From a virus: a DNA stretch of 41,098 nucleotides. The translations under genes were made by a program, and so were the position numbers. The notes under the pieces are model-generated. The model was not told where the DNA came from and did no database searches. It saw nothing but the letters and a program-made list of their open reading frames with translations. The DNA is taken from IMG/VR virus record IMGVR_UViG_3300044700_000452, positions 1 through 41,098 of that record, one strand, 5' to 3'. Below, in pieces: positions 28,097-36,604 of this stretch. The first letter of the stretch is position 1. Each line of letters begins with the position of its first letter.

Positions 28097-28343
28097 TGGT
28101 GCGCAGCATGGCCGTCTGACCGGCGCTGTCGAGGGTGTCCAGCCATGCCCCGGCGCGGTCATCGATCCCGTTCCAGGCCGAGCGCAGCCCCGACCATCCC
28201 CCGTCCTGTGCCGCCGTCCGCAGGGTCGCCCGCTGTCCAGGCGTCAACGTCGCGTGACCGCTGATCTTGACGGTGTAGGCGGCTGCGCCGGTCGCCGCGA
28301 TGATGTCGGTCTCTTCGATGATATCGTTCGCGTATTCGGCCAT
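28068..28343 (-). CDS. Last late-operon gene, unknown 91-aa protein
   Basis: ATG 28343 lies nine bases after GGAG. The product (MAEYANDIIEETDIIAATGAAAYTVKISGH) has a strand-rich N-terminus and a helical C-terminus (SAGQTAMLRTIKRALLPAS). It is the promoter-distal gene of the late transcript, after the lysis-type genes. Function unknown. Confidence 0.55.
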   Translation of the reverse strand: MAEYANDIIEETDIIAATGAAAYTVKISGHATLTPGQRATLRTAAQDGGWSGLRSAWNGIDDRAGAWLDTLDSAGQTAMLRTIKRALLPAS

Positions 28344-28345
28344 AG

Positions 28346-28570
28346 TCAGTGTCTCCGGTCATTGGGGTCGGTTGCGGCATGCCCAGCCAGTGAGGCCGGG
28401 ATGTCAGGAGAGGTGCAGATCTCGGCAGCCCGCTCAATGTCTCCCGCCGCCAGCGCAGCCGCCAGCATCGGGAAGTAGACCGCCCGCGCTGTCGAGCACC
28501 ACGGCTGCATGTCACCCCCCAGCGGCATCGGGGCGCGGAGGTGGATGCTGGAAGGAGTGGGGGCAGTCAT
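28346..28570 (-). CDS. Unknown 74-aa protein in the lysis region
   Basis: ATG 28570 overlaps the previous stop as ATGA. MTAPTPSSIHLRAPMPLGGDMQPWCSTARAVYFPMLAAALAAGDIERAAEICTSP shows a short hydrophobic helix in the middle and a polar tail. Not enough hydrophobic length for a confident membrane protein. Family not recognised. Confidence 0.5.
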   Translation of the reverse strand: MTAPTPSSIHLRAPMPLGGDMQPWCSTARAVYFPMLAAALAAGDIERAAEICTSPDIPASLAGHAATDPNDRRH

Positions 28571-28995
28571 GGGGCAGTCTCCGGGGCGGCGGTGTGTGCG
28601 GGGGCAGGCGTCGGCGTTGGTGCAGGCGGGCGCACCCCATACCACATCCCGGCGGCGGTGAGCAGCGCGGTCAGGAGGGGGATGACTACCGGGTGACGCA
28701 GCAGGGTGGCAAGGGTGGCGCTGCCCTCGGCCTTGACCGCGCGAAGCTCCGCGAGGGCTTTGGCGTCGGCATCCTCCCGGCGGCGCAGCGACTCTTGCAG
28801 ATCGGTGACTGTGCGCGCATGGGCGGCGTGTGCCTCCCCGATGCGGCGAAGCTCTCCCTCAACACGGGAGAGAGCGGCGGTGATGTCGCTTACCTGCTGC
28901 TGCCGGATCTGACCGGACAGGCCGAGCGCATGGACAGCCTCAGTCAGCCGGGCCAGCACCGCATAGACCGGATCGTCGGGGGGGCGAGGCGGCAT
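28567..28995 (-). CDS. Coiled-coil protein with C-terminal membrane anchor (holin/spanin-like candidate)
   Basis: ATG 28995 overlaps the endolysin-like stop (TGATG) and gives 142 aa. Residues about 30-90 are a heptad-rich coiled coil (ITAALSRVEGELRRIGEAHAAHARTVTDLQESLRR). HPVVIPLLTALLTAAGMWYGV (about 101-121) is a single membrane helix, followed by a Pro/Thr/Ala tail. Position beside the wall-acting enzyme suggests holin or spanin duty. A dispersed motif (28905) encodes GQIR near the N-terminus. Confidence 0.5.
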   Translation of the reverse strand: MPPRPPDDPVYAVLARLTEAVHALGLSGQIRQQQVSDITAALSRVEGELRRIGEAHAAHARTVTDLQESLRRREDADAKALAELRAVKAEGSATLATLLRHPVVIPLLTALLTAAGMWYGVRPPAPTPTPAPAHTAAPETAP

Positions 28996-29600
28996 CAAGG
29001 AACCCCGATCAGGGCATAGCTGAACGTCTGCCCGTAGACCGCCGCACTCCTGAGGATCAGATCCCACAGCGCATCCCACTCCGCCCGCGCCGCCACCACC
29101 TGACAGCCCGCGCTCCAGCGGTCAACGACAGTCGAGGCCGCGCCTGCATGATGCAGGTTGATCCCGCCCGCGTCCCCGTACTCCTGCCCGCCGTACCGGG
29201 GAGCGCCGTCCTTGTCGCCATCCCGCCAGACCGGCGGGGGTGGGCGGCTGGTGTTCTGCGCCAATGCCGGGTACTCCCCCTTGTGCTTCCCGATCCGCCA
29301 CACCGCCGGATACCAGCGGTCGTGAACCATGATCGCGGTTCCGTTGACGCGGCCGGGGCTGCGGAGGTGGTAGCCGCCGGGGTCGGTCGTCGCCGGGAAG
29401 GCACGCACGATCCAGGCTCCGTCCGCCTGCTGGTAGAGCGCACAGATCAGGTCGTCGAACCGATCCGGGGTGCCGGGCAGGGCGCGCAGGCCGACCAGGT
29501 TGAGGTTGATGCCGGGGCGCGCCGGGTCATAGGCGAAGGGCTGTCGGTCAAGGCGGGTCTGGAGCAGGTCGATCAGCTCGGCGGGGGAGGGGGTGTTCAC
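28995..29600 (-). CDS. Peptidoglycan-acting (L,D-transpeptidase/endolysin-like) protein candidate
   Basis: GTG 29600 lies six bases after GGAG and gives 201 aa. The C-terminal half contains DAGGINLHHAGAASTVVDRWSAGCQVV, a 'H-x-x-G ... S-x-GC' pattern like the catalytic His and Cys of YkuD-type L,D-transpeptidase folds. The N-terminal half has IVRAFPATTDPGGY and GTAIMVHDRWYPAVWRIG. I recall related proteins in lysis regions of other phages. The enzymatic reaction (hydrolase versus transpeptidase) is uncertain. It is followed by the membrane-anchored coiled-coil gene. Confidence 0.55.
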   Translation of the reverse strand: MNTPSPAELIDLLQTRLDRQPFAYDPARPGINLNLVGLRALPGTPDRFDDLICALYQQADGAWIVRAFPATTDPGGYHLRSPGRVNGTAIMVHDRWYPAVWRIGKHKGEYPALAQNTSRPPPPVWRDGDKDGAPRYGGQEYGDAGGINLHHAGAASTVVDRWSAGCQVVAARAEWDALWDLILRSAAVYGQTFSYALIGVP

Positions 29601-29603
29601 GGG

Positions 29604-29804
29604 TTACTCCAGCGCAGGGATATGTAAAGCCGACGGGGGCGCCCCCTGCCAATCCATCATCGACGCCAATCCCGCCACCCCGATCCGCCAGCAGTCCACG
29701 ACCGTATCCGGCGGGACGCGGCGGGTAATGACCGTCTCCTCTCCGCTGTGGCGCCAGATGACGACGGTGTTGATCGGGGGCGGTGTGGCGGGGTCAGTCG
29801 GCAT
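29604..29804 (-). CDS. Unknown 66-aa protein
   Basis: ATG 29804 overlaps the preceding stop (TGATG). MPTDPATPPPINTVVIWRHSGEETVITRRVPPDTVVDCWRIG is strand-like with a Pro-rich start and a hydrophobic end. It lies between a tail protein and the endolysin-like gene. Function unknown. Confidence 0.55.
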   Translation of the reverse strand: MPTDPATPPPINTVVIWRHSGEETVITRRVPPDTVVDCWRIGVAGLASMMDWQGAPPSALHIPALE

Positions 29805-31117
29805 CAGGCAGCCCAGGAAGGTATGATAGTCATGCGGAAATAGTTGAATCGCCAGCTTCTATTTGTTGAAGCTGCTAGCCGGTACAGTGACAGGATCGCC
29901 AGCAGATCAACGGTGCTGCGGGGCATCGTGGTAGATGTGGTGGTTGTCGATGCGCCAGTGAAGTTGGACGCCGCCGCTGAGGCTGTGCTCCCCCTGCCGA
30001 TCTTGATGGAGATCGAAGATGGCACCCCAGCAGCAGCTGTAAATGTCATCTGCACCATGTAATAGTAAGACGGGGTGACGGCGACACCGGTATCTGTGTC
30101 GGTGCCGGTGGTGTTGTCCTTCGTGAACAGCTTGAAATTCGCCGTCGTGACATCCCACCGGAGCGCCGCGATGTCGCCCGCCGGGTTTGCCGTCGCCAGC
30201 GTGGTCGCACTGGACAGGCCCATGAAGCCGTGCTGCGTGCTGGTGGTGGTGTCGCTGCCGAGCCGAAAGTTCCAGTTGAGGACGATGGTTCCCTGATTCG
30301 TCCGGTACCCGCCGACGACGTACCAGCGCGCATAAAACGCACTGGCATCCCCGAACTGTGTACAGAAATAATCTACCTCCGACTGCGACGGGGTGAGGAT
30401 AGCGCCCGTGCTGACCGTCGGGCCGCTGCCGTCGAGGTTGACGTTGGTTCCGGCTTGCGGCAGGACGTACACAAAAATGACGTTCGTGCGGACGCCCTTC
30501 ACCGCCGCGCCAACCCACGCATCCAGCGTGCCGCTGCCGTCGGCGATGGGAACCGCGTCTGCAGTCGGTGTAGCCGTCGCCGCGATCCCGTCCACCGTCG
30601 TCCCGACCCGGCGGAGCAGCTCCCCGTCGTTGATGGTCGCCAGCGTCAGATCCGTCCCGCCCGCCTCGTAGATGCCGACGACGCGCCAAGCCCCGCTGAC
30701 GACCAACAGATCGCCGACGGATGCCCGCGCCCATGTCGCCGCCGCCGTCGTGTACAGCAGTCCCGCCGCCGTGTCTGCCGCCAGTAACGAGGTTAGCCCG
30801 GCGTCGAGTGGCTGATAGGTGGCTGCCGCCGTCGTCGTCGTCAGGTACGCCGACAGGTCGATAGAGAGCGCGCCGCCGGAGAGGGCGAGGGGGGATGTCA
30901 GGGTGACGAGGCCAGCGGCGCCGGAGCCATCAAAGCCCGCGATCCGGTTGGCTGTCCCGGTGTATCCGCTGCTCGTCCACAGTCCGCCGCCCCCGCCTCC
31001 AGAGATCGCCAGCGTTACCGAGCCATCCCCGTTGTCCGTGACCGTCGCGCCTGTGATTGTGATCGTGCGGGCGCGGGCGCGGACTGCACCTTGCTTGAGG
31101 AGGACGGTGCCGATCAT
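29804..31117 (-). CDS. Putative distal tail or receptor-binding fibre protein
   Basis: ATG 31117 overlaps the previous stop as ATGA, giving 437 aa. The N-terminus is strand-rich with TITGATVTDNGDGSVTLAISGGGGGG, a Gly hinge, followed by repetitive Thr/Ala/Ser sequence (SLLAADTAAGLLYTTAAATW, ATATPTADAVPIADG). The C-terminal part (VDYFCTQFGDASAFYARWYVVGGYR ... NFKLFTKDNTTGTDTDTG) looks like a globular beta domain. Position at the end of the tail module and the repeat-like architecture fit a fibre or adhesin. This is inference from order and composition. Confidence 0.5.
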   Translation of the reverse strand: MIGTVLLKQGAVRARARTITITGATVTDNGDGSVTLAISGGGGGGLWTSSGYTGTANRIAGFDGSGAAGLVTLTSPLALSGGALSIDLSAYLTTTTAAATYQPLDAGLTSLLAADTAAGLLYTTAAATWARASVGDLLVVSGAWRVVGIYEAGGTDLTLATINDGELLRRVGTTVDGIAATATPTADAVPIADGSGTLDAWVGAAVKGVRTNVIFVYVLPQAGTNVNLDGSGPTVSTGAILTPSQSEVDYFCTQFGDASAFYARWYVVGGYRTNQGTIVLNWNFRLGSDTTTSTQHGFMGLSSATTLATANPAGDIAALRWDVTTANFKLFTKDNTTGTDTDTGVAVTPSYYYMVQMTFTAAAGVPSSISIKIGRGSTASAAASNFTGASTTTTSTTMPRSTVDLLAILSLYRLAASTNRSWRFNYFRMTIIPSWAA

Positions 31118-32745
31118 GCCTGCGCCCTCGTCCAATCGGGAACGGTGCGGAACCGGAACACGCCCATCCCGCTGATCCGGGGGACGGACAGAGCAACGCA
31201 GAGGACGGCGCTCCAGTTGACATCAGCGATGGTCAAGCGCACAAGGTCACCGCTCTGAAGGTACTGGAACGACTGCGGCAAGGTGACCTCCACCTCTGCG
31301 CTGATCTGTGATGCCATGCGGATCTGATATTCCGCAAGCGCAGTCGCGGTCAGGGCATCGCAGACGATCTCCGAGTCAAGCGACAGCAGGCGCAGGCCGG
31401 GGTAGCGCAGGGCCATCGCCGCGCCATAGGGGGTGGGCTGCCGACTGCCGACCGGGCGGGTGACCGTCGGGTCAAGATCGATGCGGCGGCGGTAGGCACC
31501 GAGCCGGATGTCCTGCGCGTACTCCATCGCCAGCGAGGTCGAAACCTCCCGCCACGATGACCGCTCGACAGGGCTGGAGCGGGCGCCCCCGGCTGCGTCC
31601 ACATCGATCTCTTCCAGCCCATCAGCGTCGGCAGGCTGCGTTGGCAGGACAGCCAGCCCGAAGCCTGCGGGGCCGTCGATGGGGAGGACGGGGAGGATGG
31701 GGAAGAAGTGATCCTGGATGTAGCGATAGGGCGACACCGGTTCATTCAGAAAGAACCCGACGCGCCACCGATCCAGCCGATCCGCTGCATCCCGCAAGAG
31801 GTCGGCGTCCACCTCGGCAGACGAGAAGGACAGCATCCAGCGGATCGCCTCCCCGGCGCGAGAGGTGCGGGTGATGCCGACCGGTTCCCCGATGTTCTCG
31901 GAGCGCCACCAAAGGGCATCCCCGATCACGACCGGCATGTCAGCGGCGGCGATCTCTACGCAGGTCACTACCTGCCCCATCAGATCCGATTCGACAAAGG
32001 GGGAGACGACGCAGGACACCGCCGCGCCGCCCGCCGTCGCAGTCTCGTTGTAGACCTCCACCGACGCGCCGACGCAGGCCAGCACCCCGGCACCGAGGAC
32101 GACAATGCAGGCCGCCACGCTGTTGTCCGGGGGGTCGATACTGTCATCGATCTCGACGATGAGCGCGGGAAGGGGGAACCAATCCGCCTCCGTCGTTGCG
32201 TCCCGATCGCTGCCAGGGTCACCGATCACGACCGGGTAGAACAGCCCGTGAAGCTCCTCCGGACAGACCAGCCCCGACGTAGCGCGAGGCCATGTCTCCG
32301 GCCCGGTCTGCCAGGTGGGTAGAGGGAGCAGCCCCCGATCCTCCCAGGGCGCCGACGCCAGTCCAAACCGGATCGGCTCGTCGGCGGTGCCGTAGATGGG
32401 TGCGTCGGTGTAACCCCGGAGCAGCACCCGCCGCGCCGTCCAATCCTGCCCTTCCACGATCTGCGACACCTCCGCCCATGCGCCATCCAGCCCAGCGATC
32501 AGATCCGCATGGCTGGCAGGGTCAAGCAACTCCACCGCGAGCGCATCCCCTTCTGCTCCAAGCTGGTCAGCGATGTCTGGCTCAGCCATGCCCGCGACGG
32601 TGACGACTGCGCCTGTGCTGCCGGGGGTGCTGTCGGTGAAGTGCAGCGCATCATCAGCGTAGAACCGCTCCACCCCATCACAGACCAGCCGCAGCACCGT
32701 GCGCTGACGACCCGTAGCGAGTGTGGTACGATCTACAGATGGCAA
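31114..32745 (-). CDS. Tail protein, 543 aa, TTG start with strong ribosome site
   Basis: TTG 32745 is seven bases after AGGAGG, read on the minus strand inside the moron's signal-peptide codons. The protein (M/L-PSVDRTTLATGRQRTVLRLVCDGVERFYADD) is beta-rich and acidic, with WFPLPALIVEIDDSIDPPDNSVAACIVVLGAGVLACVG in the middle and FQYLQSGDLVRLTIADVNW near the end. It lies between the 1074-aa tail protein and the fibre candidate, so it is probably a tail-tip or hub-associated component. Its 5' end overlaps the opposing moron gene by seven bases. Confidence 0.55.
   Translation of the reverse strand: MPSVDRTTLATGRQRTVLRLVCDGVERFYADDALHFTDSTPGSTGAVVTVAGMAEPDIADQLGAEGDALAVELLDPASHADLIAGLDGAWAEVSQIVEGQDWTARRVLLRGYTDAPIYGTADEPIRFGLASAPWEDRGLLPLPTWQTGPETWPRATSGLVCPEELHGLFYPVVIGDPGSDRDATTEADWFPLPALIVEIDDSIDPPDNSVAACIVVLGAGVLACVGASVEVYNETATAGGAAVSCVVSPFVESDLMGQVVTCVEIAAADMPVVIGDALWWRSENIGEPVGITRTSRAGEAIRWMLSFSSAEVDADLLRDAADRLDRWRVGFFLNEPVSPYRYIQDHFFPILPVLPIDGPAGFGLAVLPTQPADADGLEEIDVDAAGGARSSPVERSSWREVSTSLAMEYAQDIRLGAYRRRIDLDPTVTRPVGSRQPTPYGAAMALRYPGLRLLSLDSEIVCDALTATALAEYQIRMASQISAEVEVTLPQSFQYLQSGDLVRLTIADVNWSAVLCVALSVPRISGMGVFRFRTVPDWTRAQA
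32704..32732 (+). promoter_or_regulatory. Moron promoter giving a leaderless transcript
   Basis: CTGACG (32704-32709), 17 bases, TACGAT (32727-32732). The predicted start point, about seven bases later, coincides with ATG 32739, and no ribosome site precedes that ATG, so the message is probably leaderless. It reads against the late operon. Confidence 0.6.
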
Positions 32746-33098
32746 CGCTCATCCTCCTGCTCTCCTCTATGCTACCTCCCTCGCCCGCTCCTGTCCACCC
32801 CGCGCCCCCGGTGTGCGGTGCCGACGATGACTGCGACGGGGACGGGTGGACGCCCAATGACGGTGACTGCGACGACAGCGGAGCGTGGAGCTACCCCGGA
32901 AACCCGGAGGTGTGCGACGGGTGGGATAACGACTGCGACGACATCGTGGACGAGGGGACGCGCATCCGGTGGTATCTGCCGATCAAGGGCGCCGAGGATT
33001 GCCGCCCCGTCAGTCCGTGGATGCGGTTCGCCCCGCCGGATGTCATCTACCGGTGTCAGCAGCCGAACGGGTATGTCCCTGCCTGCCCCCGGATCTGA
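32739..33098 (+). CDS. Secreted MopE-type metal-binding-motif protein (moron)
   Basis: ATG 32739 gives 119 aa with a signal-like start MATLILLLSSMLPPSPAPVHP. Then comes one MopE-type repeat: CDGDGWTPNDGDCDDSGAW and PGNPEVCDGWDNDCDDIVDEG, with the paired Cys and Asp of the family. The tail has four more Cys-flanked aromatic segments. It is the only plus-strand gene within the tail module, with its own promoter, and ends in GGATCTGA one base before the opposing gene's stop. MopE-like repeats are common in Myxococcota-type bacteria. Expression from a prophage and a role at the host surface are inferred. Confidence 0.7.
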   Translation: MATLILLLSSMLPPSPAPVHPAPPVCGADDDCDGDGWTPNDGDCDDSGAWSYPGNPEVCDGWDNDCDDIVDEGTRIRWYLPIKGAEDCRPVSPWMRFAPPDVIYRCQQPNGYVPACPRI

Positions 33099-36000
33099 TC
33101 AGACCTCCTCCTCTATCCGCACCGTCCCGATGGTCTGGATCTCGTTCTCTGACTCGTTGCCCAGCCCCGCCACCCGCGTAAAGGTGTCGGTCAGCAGTCG
33201 CCCATACATCTGCCGATCCCGCTGCGCCGTCGATGTCCCGGCGACCTTGTAGGCCAGCGCCGGGAGGTACACGACCGGGAGCCGCGCCCCCTGCTGCCGG
33301 TCAGCCATCCCGGCGATCAGGTCGGTTGCCTTCCGGGTTGCCAGCCCCGCGCCGGAGGTGACAGCCGCTACATAATCCGGAGTCGCGGAGAGGGTGAAGT
33401 CGCGGTAAACCTGCGTCGTGTCCACCCCATCGACCCAAGCGAACTCCACCGCGCGCCGGGGCGGGGCCAGCCGACGGACAGACCGAGCGCCGTTCTGCAA
33501 GGTGGTGACCTCCTGCGCGTGCTGGGTCGCCAGCGTCCGGCCTCGGCTGTACTCCGTGCCGAACGGGAGCAGCGGGCCGATCACGACCGAGCCGAGCGCC
33601 AGATAGCCGGGGCTGCCTGCGTCCTGGGTGAGCGCCGCGACTCGGACGCGGTAGTACCGATACAGGGTGGTGATGCTCCAGGCGATGCCCGTCGCGGCAG
33701 GCCGGATGATCGCCAGCGTGCCGGAGGCGGGGGCGGAGGGGGCGCCGTCAATGCGGATCTTCATCGGCTTCCCGGTCGCAGCCCAGACGCCCTCTTCGTT
33801 GCCGAGGATCTCCCGGACATAGGTTGTCCCGCCGCTCTCCATGATCGCCCACCCGCCCGCAAACTCATCCAGCGCCGCATAGTCCGGGCCGGTCGTGCCG
33901 CCGTTGCGGGTCACGATGTCGCCGTTGCGGGAGAAGGTCAGGCCGGACATGCCGGAAGCGCAGTCGAGGCTGACGAGGGTTGTCCATGTCGCGTTATCGG
34001 GGCTGCCCTCCAGCTCCACCGTTCGGCACAGCGGGCGGGAGACATGCAGGCCGATGGCGGGGGAGAGCAGGGAGGTTGTGCCTACGCCGGTATCCCAGAC
34101 GATGCTCTGCGCCGTCGTGCCGGTGCTTCGCCAGCCGCGCCGGGGAGAGGGCTGGATCAGCGGGTCAAGGGCGTCCCCCCCGTAGGTATGGCGCAGCGGG
34201 ACTTGCCAAAGATCTCCCCCGTAGACCGGGGCGCGGGTGGCGCGGACGGAGAGGCCGGAGGAGACGTAGACCGGGGAGACGCCGAGGGGGCGCCCGGTGA
34301 TGCCGCTGACGATGCTGTGATAGAACCCGCCTGCCGGGTCGGTGTAGTGAGAAACGCCGACAAACCCCCAGGTTGCGGTGCTGGCGTTGGTGCTGTTCGT
34401 CCCCCACTCAAACAGGGCGGAGGCAGCGACCGAGGCAGAGACGGGGGTGACTTCCTGCCAAAGCGTCCACTCGGTTGCGGTTGTCAGCTTGTACCAGACG
34501 TATACTTTGTCCAGATTCATGTAGACCTGCCAATCATAGGCAGTCGCCGCCGTCAGCCCGGTCAGGTCAGACCCGAGGGTCGCACCGGCATTGTTGACAT
34601 CGACCATGCGCGCCGATGTCGCCTCAAACCGGATCTTGACGTTGTGCTCCGTCGTAGCCCCATCGGTGCAGAGCGCGTGAACGAAGGAGTCGTCAGCGGT
34701 GCGACTGCCCCCGCTGTTCTGCGTGTGCGTGAACAGCGCGAGCAACACCCCGGAGTCTCCGCCCGTGACTGCATACTCATCCTGCGCCGCGCCCGCGAAG
34801 GACTGTTGGAACCCGGTGCTGGTGAGGCTCCCCGCTGATGCCCCGGTGCGCGTCCATCCTGCTACCAACTGCGGGACGATGAAGGGGACATAGCAGATGC
34901 CATAGGGGGTGGCGTCGTCGTACTGCCCGAAGGTGGCCTCAGCGAAGGTCGTTGACGACCAGCCGCCGAGCGTCAGCATCCCGATGCTTCCCGTCTTTGC
35001 CCCGACGCTCCCCTCGTAGCTCGACAGCAGACGCAGCCCGCCGGTATGGGGGGCGAGGGCAAAGGCGATCATGCGTTCGTTGTCGTCATCCCAGGAAAGC
35101 GGCTCTGCATCCCATGATGCTGTCGGATCTGACCAGAGCAGGTCTGTTGAGTACCCGCTGCTGCTATCCGCAGTCGGGGGCGGGTTGAACTGGATCAGTT
35201 TGACGCGACACCCCGGAGAGGCGCCGGAGGAGCGGAACGCACAATAGATGCTGCCATCCTGCGCGACACAGGCGGCGATGTATGCGCGCTCGTTGTCGAT
35301 ATCGACGGCGACGTTTCCGGCTGTGCTGTGTACCAGCCGGATGTACGTTGTCACATTGAACGGCGAGAAGGGGCCGCTCTTGGTGGTGAAGCGCAGATAG
35401 GTGTGCGAGTCCTCCACATAGAGCATCCCCACCCCGCCGCCGGGGAGCGCCACAAGCACAGCGCCGCGCGCATTGAGGGGGAGGTCAACGCCGACCCAGT
35501 TTGCACCCATGCTGTCAGAGACGTAGTGGTATGCCTGATTGGCGGCGATCTGGACGAGGCAGGTCAGATAGCCGCCGTGGTAGACGACGCGCAGCCCTGC
35601 CGTTGTGGTGATGCCGGTCAGCACCAGCCCGCCCGCCTCCTTGACCGTCTGCGTCCAGGTGGTTCCGTTGTCGCTGGACTGCGAGACGTTCATGAACAGG
35701 ATCGAGTTGCGGCGCGTGAGGTAGAAACACAGGATGCGCCCGTCGGGAAGCTGGACGAGCGCTGGCCCCATGTCGAAGGAGGCGAGGCTGTAGGTCAGAT
35801 AGGTGTCGGCGGCGATCTCCACCTCGCTCCCGGCGGAGGCTTCCGGCGCGTACCGCTTGCACCGGATGACCGTGGACGCACCGGAGGTCTGCCGCACATA
35901 GGCGATCAGCAGGCTCCCATCCTGAAGGGACAGGGCGCAGGGCTGCGCGTAGGTGAGGGTCGCGCTCTCATAGGCCGCCCACTCAAACCGGGTGACGACG

Positions 36001-36323
36001 CGGGGCGGCAGCCATCCCCGCTGCGTCGAGGGGGTGGATGGGTCAAGGGGTGACCAGAGGATCTGACCGGCTCCCTGTCCCGGCAACGAGGTTCCGGCGC
36101 GGGAGACATCGATCCAGCACTCGGAATAGCCGCTGCCCGCCGACCCGCCGACTGCATCGGCAGCCCCGGTGTATGCCTCCAGCCGGGCGCGGGGGGTGTC
36201 CTCTGTGGTCGGGGTATCGTAGGACGGGGACGCCTCGGAGGTTGTGCTGATCCGGTTGGCTTCACAGATCCGGGCGTCATGGAGCAGCAGACCGCGCAGG
36301 GATTCAGGGACGTATTCAGCCAT
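33099..36323 (-). CDS. Large tail protein with Asp-box (sialidase-like) propeller
   Basis: The 1074-aa protein starts at ATG 36323 (TGATG overlap). Residues about 120-420 contain repeated strands such as SFDMGPALVQLPDGRILCFYL and SQSSDNGTTWTQTVKEAGG. The SSDNGTTW is an S-x-D-x-G-x-T-W Asp-box, as in BNR/sialidase propellers. Residues about 500-640 look like a LamG/jelly-roll (ATAYDWQVYMNLDKVYVWYK). The C-terminal 250 residues hold further beta-rich and helical segments ending GTVRIEEEV. It follows the tape measure by one gene, which suits a distal tail, hub or receptor-binding protein that may cleave glycans. No catalytic triad was confirmed. Confidence 0.65.
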   Translation of the reverse strand: MAEYVPESLRGLLLHDARICEANRISTTSEASPSYDTPTTEDTPRARLEAYTGAADAVGGSAGSGYSECWIDVSRAGTSLPGQGAGQILWSPLDPSTPSTQRGWLPPRVVTRFEWAAYESATLTYAQPCALSLQDGSLLIAYVRQTSGASTVIRCKRYAPEASAGSEVEIAADTYLTYSLASFDMGPALVQLPDGRILCFYLTRRNSILFMNVSQSSDNGTTWTQTVKEAGGLVLTGITTTAGLRVVYHGGYLTCLVQIAANQAYHYVSDSMGANWVGVDLPLNARGAVLVALPGGGVGMLYVEDSHTYLRFTTKSGPFSPFNVTTYIRLVHSTAGNVAVDIDNERAYIAACVAQDGSIYCAFRSSGASPGCRVKLIQFNPPPTADSSSGYSTDLLWSDPTASWDAEPLSWDDDNERMIAFALAPHTGGLRLLSSYEGSVGAKTGSIGMLTLGGWSSTTFAEATFGQYDDATPYGICYVPFIVPQLVAGWTRTGASAGSLTSTGFQQSFAGAAQDEYAVTGGDSGVLLALFTHTQNSGGSRTADDSFVHALCTDGATTEHNVKIRFEATSARMVDVNNAGATLGSDLTGLTAATAYDWQVYMNLDKVYVWYKLTTATEWTLWQEVTPVSASVAASALFEWGTNSTNASTATWGFVGVSHYTDPAGGFYHSIVSGITGRPLGVSPVYVSSGLSVRATRAPVYGGDLWQVPLRHTYGGDALDPLIQPSPRRGWRSTGTTAQSIVWDTGVGTTSLLSPAIGLHVSRPLCRTVELEGSPDNATWTTLVSLDCASGMSGLTFSRNGDIVTRNGGTTGPDYAALDEFAGGWAIMESGGTTYVREILGNEEGVWAATGKPMKIRIDGAPSAPASGTLAIIRPAATGIAWSITTLYRYYRVRVAALTQDAGSPGYLALGSVVIGPLLPFGTEYSRGRTLATQHAQEVTTLQNGARSVRRLAPPRRAVEFAWVDGVDTTQVYRDFTLSATPDYVAAVTSGAGLATRKATDLIAGMADRQQGARLPVVYLPALAYKVAGTSTAQRDRQMYGRLLTDTFTRVAGLGNESENEIQTIGTVRIEEEV

Positions 36324-36604
36324 CAGTTCCTCATCGCCTTGAGAGCGCGGTCTAAATGTTGACGGGCTACCGGGTCGGTTGTCCAGTTACGCGCTAACTC
36401 GCAGAACTTCGCCGCGATCTGCGCGTCAAACCGGCGCGGGTCAAGGTCGCCGTTCTCCCCTGTCCAGACCATCGTTGTCCCGGCGTACTGCCAGATCAGG
36501 CGGTCGCCGTCTGCCTGTGCGGTGATCGGGTCAACGACAACAGCAGTAGGAAGCCGCTCCCGGCGAACGGCGCACAAGCTGATGAGGTTGTCAGGAGCAG
36601 GCAT
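36323..36604 (-). CDS. Small protein after the tape measure, 93 aa
   Basis: ATG 36604 overlaps the tape-measure stop (TGATG). MPAPDNLISLCAVRRERLPTAVVVDPITAQADGDRLIWQYAGTTMVWTG is strand-rich, then a helical tail (PRRFDAQIAAKFCELARNWTTDPVARQHLDRALKAM). Small tail-tip chaperones or adaptors occur here in siphoviruses. Not recognised further. Confidence 0.55.
   Translation of the reverse strand: MPAPDNLISLCAVRRERLPTAVVVDPITAQADGDRLIWQYAGTTMVWTGENGDLDPRRFDAQIAAKFCELARNWTTDPVARQHLDRALKAMRN

Noticed and set aside
33519-34838. Long plus-strand frame of over 400 codons inside the large tail gene
   Set aside because: Antisense frame typical of GC-rich DNA; very Arg/Gly-rich, no start signal, and the minus frame has clear protein features.
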